This document shows, piece by piece, positions 1 to 7,457 of a DNA stretch of 38,967 nucleotides (its first letter is position 1; every line of letters starts with the position of its first letter). Source of the DNA: Lachnospiraceae bacterium (GTDB lineage Bacteria > Bacillota > Clostridia > Lachnospirales > Lachnospiraceae). Location of the stretch: assembly GCA_014804645.1 (NCBI GenBank), contig JAAUZI010000081.1, positions 1-38,967 on the forward strand. The letters run 5' to 3'. Position numbers and translations under genes: made by a program. The notes under the pieces are model-generated. The model did not search any database and had not been told where the DNA came from. It worked only from the letters and a program-made list of their open reading frames with translations.

Positions 1-125
1 TAAGATTTTCCAATTTCCGCACAGCACATGTCGCATAATCGGGCAGATGTAGTTTATCAAAGATAAACTACAGTAGTTTGCCATTTGGCAAACTACATTG
101 CACTGTGCGGAAAGGAAAATCTAAC
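1..125. repeat. MITE-like structured repeat, left copy
   Basis: Bases 1-119 are identical to 38849-38967. The element has imperfect inverted ends: GATTTTCC-AA-TTTCCGCACAG (4-24) pairs with CTGTGCGGAAA-GGAAAATC (103-121), with only the AA unpaired. Inside are two perfect 10-bp hairpins, 49-58 with 62-71 (loop AAA) and 73-82 with 87-96 (loop ATTT). Both stems begin GTAGTTT, so alternative pairings are possible. With the bases before the right copy (GT at 38847) the whole unit is about 127 bp, running GTTA to TAAC. It has no coding capacity. A non-autonomous mobile element or a structured intergenic repeat is the best reading; family not identified. Confidence 0.8.
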
Positions 126-175
126 CGGGCGTGAGTATAATGCAAAAGAGTTGAAAAGAGAAAGGGTGAATGTAG

Positions 176-1984
176 ATGTGTGCTGCAATAAAGAGAATAA
201 AAGAGAATGTCATTCATATTTTCAGATTTATATACGAAATTGAAAGAAGTACATTTTTTACCCTGAGTATTGCGGTTATTTTATCGGGACTTGTTGCACT
301 GCCCTCATTATTTCTGCCCAAATTAATTATCGATGAATTTGTGCTGGGCAAAAATTATCGAAATGTGATCCAATATGCCCTGCTTTATGCAGGACTGACA
401 TTATTGCTGAATATTTCCAATCAGATTATTATATCCAAGCTCGAAAAGCAGACAAAGACCCTGGAATATGAAGGAATCATCCGGCTCTTTAAGAAGATAG
501 CGGATATGGACTATTATATGCTTCAGGATGCAGATACGATGGATAATTTCGCCAAGGCGACCAAATGTGTTATGGCGCAGAATTTCTATCTGCTGAATAC
601 CTCGCTGGTCAGATTCCTTTCAAGTATCTGGCTTTTGGTTGTAGTCACCGGTACACTGATTCTTCTCGATCCCAAGATCTTATTGATTGTGGGTGTGGTT
701 ATCGTGATCAATGCCTGCACAAATTCCAAGGTGAATAAGATTCGCTATCAGGTCAACAATGAGCTTTGGCCGTTGGACAGAAGAATGATCTGGTTTATGC
801 GTTTTGCAGGTGATCTGAAATATGCCAAGGATGTCCGCTCAAATTCCGCACAGGATTTCCTGTTTTCAAAATACAGGAAGCTCTCACGAGATTTTTACCA
901 GCTGCAGAATAGAATTGTTGATTCCGACCGCAATGTGAAACTGATTAATTTTGCACTGACCTCAATACAGGAGCTGCTGATTTATCTGATTCTGGGTTTT
1001 AATATCATCATTACAAAAGTTTTCTCGGTCGGTGATTTCTCAGTGGTCTTCAACGCCATGAACACCTTTAAGTCCGGCTGCAGCGGTATTATCGACGGAA
1101 TCATAGAAATCAGCAATCGGGGAGAATATTTTAAACAGTATCTGGATTTTATCAATATACCAAGCACATTCCGGGCGGGCGAGCAGAAAAAGTGTGTACT
1201 TGCGCAGACAGATAACTTTACCATCGAATTTAAAAATGTAAGCTATCGATATCCCGGTCAGGAAAAGGATGCGCTCCATGATATCAATGTTACGATAAGG
1301 TCAAGGGAAAAGATATCCATTGTAGGGGAAAACGGAGCGGGAAAGACAACGTTTATCAAACTGCTTCTGCGGCTTTATGACCCTACAGAAGGGGCAATTT
1401 ACCTCAATGGGACAGATATCAGGGAAATTGATTATGACGATTACTGTAAGATATTTTCCACTGTCTTTCAGGACTTTAACCTGTTCGCTCTGACCTTGCG
1501 GGAAAATCTGACGCTGGGCAATGAAGAAATAACAGACAGAATGATAGAGGCTGCGGCAAATAAGATCGGATTCATGCATTTTATTGATTCCGCTCCGAGG
1601 CACCTGGATACGCTGTTATACAGTGATTATGACAAGGAGGGGATTGACCTTTCGGGAGGAGAGGCACAGAAGCTGGCTATTCTGCGTTCGCTTTTGCGCC
1701 AGAGCAATGTGGTTATTCTGGATGAGCCCACTGCGGCGCTGGATCCCCAGGCAGAATATAATATCTATAAAATGATCGACGAGTCTGTGGGAAATAAGCT
1801 GATGATTTATATTTCACACCGCCTGGCCAGCTCCAGATTCTGTGACAAGATACTGCTGTTTGCGGATGGCGGTATTGCCGAAGAAGGAACCCATAAGGAC
1901 TTGATGGAGGTTGATTCGATCTACAGATCCTTATTTAACCTGCAGGCCCAATACTACATAGACGAAGAAGTGAAAAAGAGTTAA
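176..1984 (+). CDS. ABC transporter, fused permease and ATPase
   Basis: A 602-residue exporter half-transporter. The first ~320 residues are a hydrophobic multi-pass membrane domain and the C-terminal ~240 residues are the nucleotide-binding domain. Walker A GENGAGKTT is at about 384-392, the signature LSGGEAQK begins at about 492, Walker B ends in DEP at about 516-518, and the H-loop His (ISHRLAS) is near 548, so the ATPase looks intact. It would act as a dimer in the membrane. No partner half-transporter is next to it, so it is either a homodimer or its partner lies left of the window. The ATG at 176 follows a GAGAAAGGG ribosome site; a TATAAT at 136-141 lies just outside the terminal repeat, without a clear -35. 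The substrate cannot be read from sequence; peptide or lipid exporters share this build. Confidence 0.85.
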   Translation: MCAAIKRIKENVIHIFRFIYEIERSTFFTLSIAVILSGLVALPSLFLPKLIIDEFVLGKNYRNVIQYALLYAGLTLLLNISNQIIISKLEKQTKTLEYEGIIRLFKKIADMDYYMLQDADTMDNFAKATKCVMAQNFYLLNTSLVRFLSSIWLLVVVTGTLILLDPKILLIVGVVIVINACTNSKVNKIRYQVNNELWPLDRRMIWFMRFAGDLKYAKDVRSNSAQDFLFSKYRKLSRDFYQLQNRIVDSDRNVKLINFALTSIQELLIYLILGFNIIITKVFSVGDFSVVFNAMNTFKSGCSGIIDGIIEISNRGEYFKQYLDFINIPSTFRAGEQKKCVLAQTDNFTIEFKNVSYRYPGQEKDALHDINVTIRSREKISIVGENGAGKTTFIKLLLRLYDPTEGAIYLNGTDIREIDYDDYCKIFSTVFQDFNLFALTLRENLTLGNEEITDRMIEAAANKIGFMHFIDSAPRHLDTLLYSDYDKEGIDLSGGEAQKLAILRSLLRQSNVVILDEPTAALDPQAEYNIYKMIDESVGNKLMIYISHRLASSRFCDKILLFADGGIAEEGTHKDLMEVDSIYRSLFNLQAQYYIDEEVKKS

Positions 1985-2018
1985 GAATTCAGTTTTTGAT
2001 GGAAATAGAAAAATCATA

Positions 2019-2070
2019 TTGACAGAATTTGTCTAATGCGTTAGACTTATAATAGGTCTAACGCATTAGA
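2019..2070 (+). promoter_or_regulatory. Promoter and double-dyad operator of the BlaI-like operon
   Basis: TTGACA lies at 2019-2024 and TATAAT at 2048-2053 (spacing 23, longer than usual). Around the TATAAT is a perfect 15-bp inverted repeat, TCTAATGCGTTAGAC (2032-2046) and GTCTAACGCATTAGA (2056-2070). Each arm is itself a dyad, TCTAA-N4-TTAGA, so there are two operator sites flanking the -10. This fits autorepression by the BlaI/MecI-type protein encoded just downstream. Confidence 0.85.
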
Positions 2071-2088
2071 TTTTTTATGGAGGAAAAT

Positions 2089-2448
2089 ATGGACACACCA
2101 AAAATTTTTGAAAGCGAATATCGTTTCTGTGAGATTCTGTGGGAAAATGAGCCGATCGGCAGCGGCGAACTGGTGGAGCTTTGCGCAAAACGGCTGGGCT
2201 GGAAGAAGTCTACCACCTACACGGTTATCAAGCGGCTGACAGAGCGGGGAGTGGTCAGATCGGAGAAAGCCGTTGTGACCTCCCTGATATCCCGAGAGCA
2301 AGTACAGGAGGCGGAGAGCCAGGAGATCGTGACCAGAAGTTTTTCGGATTCCCTGCCCCAGTTTGTTGCCGCCTTTACCAGGAGCAGGAAACTGCGCCCG
2401 GAGGAGGTGGAGGAGATTCGGAGGATGATCGAGGAATATGAGGAGTGA
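2089..2448 (+). CDS. BlaI/MecI/CopY-family repressor
   Basis: A 119-residue winged-helix repressor: FESEYRFCEILWENEPIG, then KKSTTYTVIKRLTERG as the recognition segment, and an acidic C-terminal dimerisation tail. Members of this family bind dyad operators and are cleaved when a partner M56 membrane peptidase senses an envelope signal. I chose the ATG at 2089 over the in-frame ATG at 2077 because GGAGG (2079-2083) is correctly spaced for 2089. The operator at 2032-2070 directly upstream and the M56 gene directly downstream support a self-regulated two-gene sensor operon. No beta-lactamase gene is present nearby, so the regulated target is unknown. Confidence 0.9.
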   Translation: MDTPKIFESEYRFCEILWENEPIGSGELVELCAKRLGWKKSTTYTVIKRLTERGVVRSEKAVVTSLISREQVQEAESQEIVTRSFSDSLPQFVAAFTRSRKLRPEEVEEIRRMIEEYEE

Positions 2449-2493
2449 TAAGTTTTTTTACATGCCTGATGAAACGGGGAGATGGGAGTTGTT

Positions 2494-4641
2494 ATGGATA
2501 GCATATTTCTGAAAATTTTGGAGATGAATCTGGCGGGAACAGTCTGTATTTTGATTGTGCTGGCGCTGCGTCTGCTTTTGAGAAAGAAACCCAGGAGTTT
2601 TTCCTATGTGCTGTGGGCGGTGGTGTTTTTGCGGCTGTTGTGTCCATTCACTCTGCAGAGCCGCTATTTTGGCCTGGCGCTGGGGGATATGGAGCAGAGA
2701 CTGGAGACGGCGGCCTACGAGCAGGAGCTGGTACAGTATCAGATGCTGGTGCATAAGGACGGCACAGTGGAGTCTTCGGTTCGCCGGGGAAGAATGGGCC
2801 TTTTGGCAGCGGGGACAGACAAAGCGGCGGATTTTTATCAGGATAGTTTGGCCGCGGCACCGGCTTTCCCTGAGCGTTATCAGGGGGTGGATTGGATATC
2901 CGCCGATGCGCAGAACCAGAGGGAGCAGATCAGCAGGCGGTACAGCCGCAGCGAGGTACTGTTTCAGGAGCGGAGATGGGTTGCTGTGGGCAGCCTGATC
3001 TGGGTGGCGGGAGTGGCAGTATTGATGGGATACAGTATGGCCTCCTACCTGCTGCTGCGAAGGCGGCTGAGGCAGGCTGTGCGGATACAGGAGGATGTGT
3101 ATGAGAGTGATCGAATCAGCACTCCATTTCTGCTGGGCATTTTTGACCCTCGGATTTATCTGCCAGTGGGACTGCCCCAGGAGGAGAGGGCCTATGTGCT
3201 TGCCCATGAGCTGGTGCATCTGAAACGGGGAGATTATCTGGTCAAGGCGGTGACCTGGCTTACATTGTCCCTGCATTGGTTCAATCCGCTGGTGTGGCTG
3301 TCCTATGGCCTGATGGTGCGCGACATGGAGATGTCCTGTGACGAGAGAGTGATCCGCCGGTTGGGTGAGGGGAGCAAAAAGGCATATTCAAAGGCCCTGC
3401 TGGCGATTTCCAGCGCGTCCCAAGGAGGCATTGGAAGAAGAGTGTTGACAGCGGCGCCCCTGAGCTTTGGGGAGAATGATATTCGCAGCAGGGTGAAGAA
3501 TATTCTGGCTTACCGCAGCGTGAAAATCGGAACGGGATTGGTTCTGGCAGTGCTGCTTGTGGCTGGAGGACTGGTTCTGATGACGGACTGGAGTACGCCT
3601 GAGGAGGGCGGCTCAAAGCCGGATGACGGTGGAATCCAGATTTCCTCCGGGCAACAGACAGAAGTTCCCGACGGGACACAGATGGAGAGTCTGACGGACC
3701 TGCAGGCGATGGACAGGGGCGGCGAGATGACATGGGAGCAGCTGCAGAACCTGGTCGAACAGAAAAATCCACAGCTTGAGGACTACGCCGGTTACGAGGG
3801 AGCCAACTGGCCTGAAGACAGCGATGAGAATGATTCAAGCCAGACGGCGCGTATGTATTATTTGCTGGAGGATGCGGACAACGGCCAGAATTACCGTCTG
3901 GATATATATTATTGGAAAGAGAATCTGGACCTGGACAGTGTATATCTGTTCCGGGAGAGCGACTGGGGCACATTGATGCTGTACAGCGACCGGGTGGCGG
4001 AGGGCAAAGGACTCTATCGGAACACGGAAATCGCCGCATTCAGGCGTGATATCAGGCATCTCAGCGATTGGGTGAGCGATTGGGAAATGCCCCATGAGGA
4101 ACAGGTTGAGGTAGGCCCATATCGGACAGATTACTATATAGGCAGCGGTGTGCTCTTTGACTGGAAGGCGGAGAGCAGAGACTTAGAGGACAGTTGGGCG
4201 CCCGAGGCATGGAAGAGTGCGGGAGGATTCATTCAGGTATATAGAGGGGAGGATGAGCCATCTGTCTATGACGATGTCGGGCCGTTTGTCTTTGACGACA
4301 ACGGACGGCTTAACGATTTCTATCTCCTTATGAATCATTCGGAGATAACTAGTGACAGCGAGGTGCTGGAGGGCTGTCAGGAGCAGGCGGTCCTCGTGTC
4401 CATGAATCACGATCTGTATACTGCCAGCGATCTGTACGAGATGGAGGAGGCGGGCACACCGATACCGGAGGAAGAGGCAACGGTTGATATCTGGTATGTC
4501 GGTTTTGCCAGAGAGGACGCGCCCTATGGCTATGTGCTGTTTCTGTCAGAGCGGTATTTTACCAGAGAGGAGGTCATAGCCATGGCCCAAAGCGTCCGGT
4601 TCACCGAGACGGCGTGGGCGGCAGACAGCGTTTCTCCTTGA
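2494..4641 (+). CDS. BlaR1/MecR1-like M56 family sensor peptidase
   Basis: A 715-residue membrane protein. Transmembrane segments lie at the start (SIFLKILEMNLAGTVCILIV), around residues 165-185, and after the peptidase domain (about 345-360). The zinc peptidase motif HELVH is at 238-242, followed by the downstream DMEMSCDE segment that supplies the third zinc ligand in this family. The remaining C-terminal ~350 residues, rich in acidic and aromatic residues, would lie outside the cell and are not a penicillin-binding sensor domain that I can recognise (no SxxK/SxN/KTG set), so the ligand is likely not a beta-lactam. The ATG at 2494 is preferred to 2482 because GATGGGAG lies at the right distance. 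Its stop codon overlaps the promoter of the next gene. Confidence 0.88.
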   Translation: MDSIFLKILEMNLAGTVCILIVLALRLLLRKKPRSFSYVLWAVVFLRLLCPFTLQSRYFGLALGDMEQRLETAAYEQELVQYQMLVHKDGTVESSVRRGRMGLLAAGTDKAADFYQDSLAAAPAFPERYQGVDWISADAQNQREQISRRYSRSEVLFQERRWVAVGSLIWVAGVAVLMGYSMASYLLLRRRLRQAVRIQEDVYESDRISTPFLLGIFDPRIYLPVGLPQEERAYVLAHELVHLKRGDYLVKAVTWLTLSLHWFNPLVWLSYGLMVRDMEMSCDERVIRRLGEGSKKAYSKALLAISSASQGGIGRRVLTAAPLSFGENDIRSRVKNILAYRSVKIGTGLVLAVLLVAGGLVLMTDWSTPEEGGSKPDDGGIQISSGQQTEVPDGTQMESLTDLQAMDRGGEMTWEQLQNLVEQKNPQLEDYAGYEGANWPEDSDENDSSQTARMYYLLEDADNGQNYRLDIYYWKENLDLDSVYLFRESDWGTLMLYSDRVAEGKGLYRNTEIAAFRRDIRHLSDWVSDWEMPHEEQVEVGPYRTDYYIGSGVLFDWKAESRDLEDSWAPEAWKSAGGFIQVYRGEDEPSVYDDVGPFVFDDNGRLNDFYLLMNHSEITSDSEVLEGCQEQAVLVSMNHDLYTASDLYEMEEAGTPIPEEEATVDIWYVGFAREDAPYGYVLFLSERYFTREEVIAMAQSVRFTETAWAADSVSP

Positions 4642-4725
4642 CAATTGGCGTGGATAGCGATATATTATGTCCTGTGGGAAAGGAAAACGCACTATCTGTT
4701 TTTTTGCCGGGTGATGCGGCAAAAA
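4638..4725 (+). promoter_or_regulatory. Sigma-A promoter and leader hairpin for fcl
   Basis: TTGACA at 4638-4643 and TATATT at 4661-4666 are separated by 17 bp, a near-consensus promoter overlapping the preceding stop codon. The transcribed leader contains a 9-bp hairpin, TTTTTGCCG (4701-4709) with CGGCAAAAA (4717-4725), loop GGTGATG. It has no U-run beyond the stem, so it is not a classic terminator; it may stabilise or attenuate the transcript. Confidence 0.7.
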
Positions 4726-4756
4726 TAGAGCGGGAAGGAATGGTGTCGCTATAGCT

Positions 4757-5701
4757 ATGATGGAAAAGAACGCAAAAATTTATGTGGCCGGACACAGGGG
4801 GATGGTAGGCTCCGCCATTGTGAGAGAGCTGGAGCGGCAGGGCTATGAGAATATTATTACCCGCACGCATCAGCAGCTGGACTTGTGCAGACAGCAGGCG
4901 GTGGAAGATTTTTTTGCCAAGGAGAGGCCGGATTATGTATTTCTGGCAGCCGCAAAGGTGGGTGGAATCGCCGCTAATGACAGTGCGCAGGCAGATTTCA
5001 TGTATGACAATATGATGCTGGAGATGAATGTGATTCACAGCGCCTGGAAACATGGCTGTCGGAAATTGGAATTTCTGGGATCCTCCTGCATCTATCCTCG
5101 TATGGCTCCCCAGCCCATGCCGGAGAGCTGTCTGCTGACCGGTGAATTGGAGAAGACTAATGAGGCCTATGCGCTGGCCAAGATTTCCGGACTGAAGTAT
5201 TGCGAATTTCTGAACAGACAGTACGGGACGGACTATATTTCAGTAATGCCCACCAATTTATATGGTCCCAACGACAACTATCACCCGACTCACAGCCATG
5301 TGCTGCCTGCGCTGATACGGCGTTTTCACGAGGCCAAAGAGCAGGGAGCTCCCTATGTGACATGCTGGGGGGACGGCAGCGCTCTGCGAGAGTTTCTCTA
5401 CGTGGATGATCTGGCACAGCTCTGTGTGTTCCTGATGAACAGCTATAGTGGCAATGAGACGGTGAATGCGGGAACGGGCAAGGAACTGAGTATAAAGGAG
5501 CTGGCGGAGACTGTGGCCCGGATCGTGGGCTATGAGGGAGAGATACGCTGGGATGTCAGCAAACCCAACGGGACGCCCAGAAAGCTGTTGGATGTGAGCA
5601 AGGCCAAAGCGCTGGGCTGGCAGTATCACACGGAGCTGGAGGAAGGAATTCGCCTGGCATATGAAGATTTCCTGCATAATCCCATGCGGGCAGAACGATA
5701 A
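4757..5701 (+). CDS. fcl: GDP-L-fucose synthase
   Basis: A 314-residue extended SDR enzyme that epimerises and reduces GDP-4-keto-6-deoxymannose to GDP-L-fucose using NADPH. The nucleotide-binding glycine motif [11 protein letters not shown] starts at residue 10; the catalytic set is Ser109/Ser110 (GSSCIYP), Tyr138 and Lys142 (YALAK); PTNLYGPND and the late [16 protein letters not shown] stretch are characteristic of this family. Length is typical. It stands alone here: the partner GDP-mannose 4,6-dehydratase gene (gmd) is not adjacent. It has its own promoter and terminator, so it is a single-gene unit. The ribosome site (GGGAAGGAA, 4732-4740) is about 16 bases from the ATG, farther than normal. 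The product would feed fucosylated capsule or glycan synthesis. Confidence 0.93.
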   Translation: MMEKNAKIYVAGHRGMVGSAIVRELERQGYENIITRTHQQLDLCRQQAVEDFFAKERPDYVFLAAAKVGGIAANDSAQADFMYDNMMLEMNVIHSAWKHGCRKLEFLGSSCIYPRMAPQPMPESCLLTGELEKTNEAYALAKISGLKYCEFLNRQYGTDYISVMPTNLYGPNDNYHPTHSHVLPALIRRFHEAKEQGAPYVTCWGDGSALREFLYVDDLAQLCVFLMNSYSGNETVNAGTGKELSIKELAETVARIVGYEGEIRWDVSKPNGTPRKLLDVSKAKALGWQYHTELEEGIRLAYEDFLHNPMRAER

Positions 5702-5711
5702 AGACAATATA

Positions 5712-5747
5712 ACACAAGTCCCTGATATCGCAGGGACCTGTGTTTTT
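5712..5747 (+). terminator. Rho-independent terminator after fcl
   Basis: ACACA-A-GTCCCTG pairs with CAGGGAC-C-TGTGT around the loop ATATCG (5725-5730), followed by TTTT. It closes the fcl unit before the convergent XRE gene. Confidence 0.85.
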
Positions 5748-5786
5748 ACTATATCTAAAATATGGAATGCTTTTCCGAGACGAGAT

Positions 5787-6221
5787 TTACTCCGGCGGGT
5801 ACTCGGTCTTGGTCTCTGAAAGTGGGGAAACCTGAGCGGAGGATTTTTGCTTTGCCGTGGAAAGGGAGGGCAGCTCGGCCCCGTCGCACAGGGACAGCAT
5901 GGTCAGATACTTTACCAGATCCTGGCGGCCTTCCGGCGTAAGCTCGATAATGATATTCATGATGTCGCTGGCGGTATAGTGATCTACGAGCTCCCGATTC
6001 AAATCATCAATGGGAGATATGTACTCCGTGCGGTCGAGCAAATAGTCGGCCGATACGTGAAAAAAATTGGCCAGCTTGCACAGAGTCTTCAGGTCCGGGA
6101 AGTGTATGCCGTTCTCATAATTAGAGATAGTTCCCACTGACACATGCAGATATACAGCCAGCTGTTTCTGATAAATTCCTCTTTCTACCCGCAGACGGTA
6201 CAGTTTTTCTCCAAAATCCAT
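5787..6221 (-). CDS. XRE-family helix-turn-helix regulator
   Basis: A 144-residue DNA-binding protein. Residues ~6-60 form a Cro/C1-type HTH: RLRVERGIYQKQLAVYLHVS, then SVGTISNYENGIHFPD and DLKTLCKLANFFHVSADYLL. The C-terminal half (ELVDHYTASDIMNIIIEL and a Ser/Lys-rich tail) is probably for oligomerisation and lacks an enzyme signature. The start at 6221 is preceded on the minus strand by GGGAGAG. It converges on fcl and diverges from the cassette at 6.5-8.6 kb, with a 19-bp palindrome (6322-6340) in the shared intergenic region, so it could regulate itself or that cassette. The target is not known. Confidence 0.88.
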   Translation of the reverse strand: MDFGEKLYRLRVERGIYQKQLAVYLHVSVGTISNYENGIHFPDLKTLCKLANFFHVSADYLLDRTEYISPIDDLNRELVDHYTASDIMNIIIELTPEGRQDLVKYLTMLSLCDGAELPSLSTAKQKSSAQVSPLSETKTEYPPE

Positions 6222-6321
6222 ACGTTCTCTCCCGATTCTGATTTTCGTCGATTTGTGTTAAAATCATTTTAGCGCATTTTTCAAAAAACGAAATAGGATT
6301 ATAGTTTAAAGGAAAATTTTG

Positions 6322-6340
6322 ATTTTACGAATCGTAAAAT
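6322..6340. promoter_or_regulatory. 19-bp palindrome, candidate operator
   Basis: ATTTTACGA-A-TCGTAAAAT is a perfect 9-bp inverted repeat with one central base. It lies in the 288-bp gap (6222-6509) between the minus-strand XRE gene and the plus-strand cassette, a natural site for XRE-type binding. The rest of the gap is AT-rich and shows no convincing gene. Confidence 0.5.
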
Positions 6341-6509
6341 TGAGGGAGAATAAAGTCCTCCTAAAATTATTAGCTCAATCCCTGACTGTCGTACGAAGAA
6401 ACTGATGAATACTGGATAGGCGGAGGGCAATAGATAGTATATTTCTTTCAGCAAAAGCGTATGACAGATATATAAATAATTCAAATTTACTAAATGGAAA
6501 GGATTTTAT

Positions 6510-6764
6510 TTGGGGGCCGTGGTTGAAATGGGTGAAATCGATTATGACATCTGCAGCACGCAGAAAGAAATTTATGAATATATGGTTGATAGCGGATATG
6601 ATTTGAAGGCATTTTCAAATGCTTATCTTTTGCGTGATTTTTGCAGGAGCGCAATGGATACAATATATTCCAGATTCCAAATAGAATTTCCGGATGAGCT
6701 GCGTGAACATCAGGAGCTGGAAAGAAAATATTGGGGGAAGCGGGTAAGCCAAGAATGTTTATAA
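6510..6764 (+). CDS. Small unknown protein at the head of the NADAR/kinase cassette
   Basis: An open frame of 84 codons. TTG at 6510 has a well placed GGAAAGGA (6495-6502); ATG at 6528 is the alternative but has a poorer ribosome site. The product is acidic and soluble, with a conserved-looking core KAFSNAYLLRDFCRSAMDTI followed by YSRFQIEFPDELREHQELE. I recall similar short proteins next to ADP-ribosyltransferase-like (DUF3990/DUF3791) genes in Lachnospiraceae, but cannot confirm that here. It overlaps the next open frame by 34 bp in a different frame, suggesting coupling or an old frameshift. No function is assigned. Confidence 0.55.
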   Translation: MGAVVEMGEIDYDICSTQKEIYEYMVDSGYDLKAFSNAYLLRDFCRSAMDTIYSRFQIEFPDELREHQELERKYWGKRVSQECL

Positions 6765-6979
6765 GAAAAAAATTGGATTTCCCCATTCCCGATGAGGTTG
6801 AAACAGATGCTCCGTTTGAGGAAAATACTCTGCCTTACAAAAGAACTGCCCAAGATTATTTGTATCTTGTTGAACTGGCAGAGAAATATGATCTGGGGCT
6901 TGACCCGGAAGGCGATTTATACCAGCTAAAAGAGTCTATGAAAACAAGAGAAATCATGTACACTGAGAGGAGAAATGTA
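6731..6979 (+). other. Open coding stretch fused in frame to NADAR
   Basis: About 83 stop-free codons run directly into the NADAR gene in the same frame (possible starts TTG 6731 or ATG 6755). The translated segment, with FIRKKLDFPIPDEVETDAP and QDYLYLVELAEKYDLGLDPE, looks like real protein rather than random translation. It may be an N-terminal extension of the NADAR protein, the broken C-terminus of another gene that lost its stop, or a product of a frameshift from the 6510 gene. No strong Shine-Dalgarno sits in front of 6755. Confidence 0.45.
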
Positions 6980-7420
6980 ATGAGCAATGAAATTAAGTCT
7001 TTTCGTGGGGAGTTTTTCTTTTTGAGCAATTTCTATGAAGCACCTGTACGATACGACGGCATTGATTACCAGAACAATGAGGCGGCATTTCAGGCGCAGA
7101 AATGCGCGAATCCTGCCGACCGACAGAAATTTGCGGGGTTAAATCCGACAGAAGCACGTCACCTGGGCAGGGCTATCCCTCTGCGGAAAGATTGGGAGCA
7201 AGTAAAAATATCTGTCATGAGCGAGATCGTGAGGGCTAAGTTTGAACAAAATCCTGACCTTGCCGAAAAGCTGCTTTCTACGCATGATGCTTATCTCGAA
7301 GAAGGCAATACTTGGGGGGACAGGACATGGGGAACAGTAAATGGGGCAGGCGCAAATCATCTTGGCAGGATTTTGATGGATGTCAGGAGTGTTTTGGAGC
7401 AGAGAGGACAGCGCTTATAG
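6980..7420 (+). CDS. NADAR domain protein (YbiA-like N-glycosidase family)
   Basis: A 146-residue protein covering one complete NADAR domain: FRGEFFFLSNF (8-18), NNEAAFQAQKC with the conserved Glu34, and the closing motif GNTWGDRTWGTVNGAGANHLG before ILMDVR. NADAR enzymes cleave N-glycosidic bonds in NAD-derived or ribosylated compounds; YbiA acts on riboflavin intermediates and other members remove ADP-ribose from guanine in DNA. The start at 6980 is chosen because GAGAGGAGA (6965-6973) is ideally placed and the domain begins right after, although the frame stays open upstream. The kinase-like gene follows closely (37 bp). With no riboflavin pathway gene nearby, a conflict or ADP-ribose role is more likely, by inference. 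Confidence 0.85.
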   Translation: MSNEIKSFRGEFFFLSNFYEAPVRYDGIDYQNNEAAFQAQKCANPADRQKFAGLNPTEARHLGRAIPLRKDWEQVKISVMSEIVRAKFEQNPDLAEKLLSTHDAYLEEGNTWGDRTWGTVNGAGANHLGRILMDVRSVLEQRGQRL

Positions 7421-7457
7421 GCGCTGGACACTGAAAGTATCTAAGAGGATGGCTTAT

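Noticed and set aside
6299..6484. Minus-strand 61-codon hydrophobic frame
   Set aside because: No ribosome site; it covers the palindrome and intergenic AT-rich DNA.
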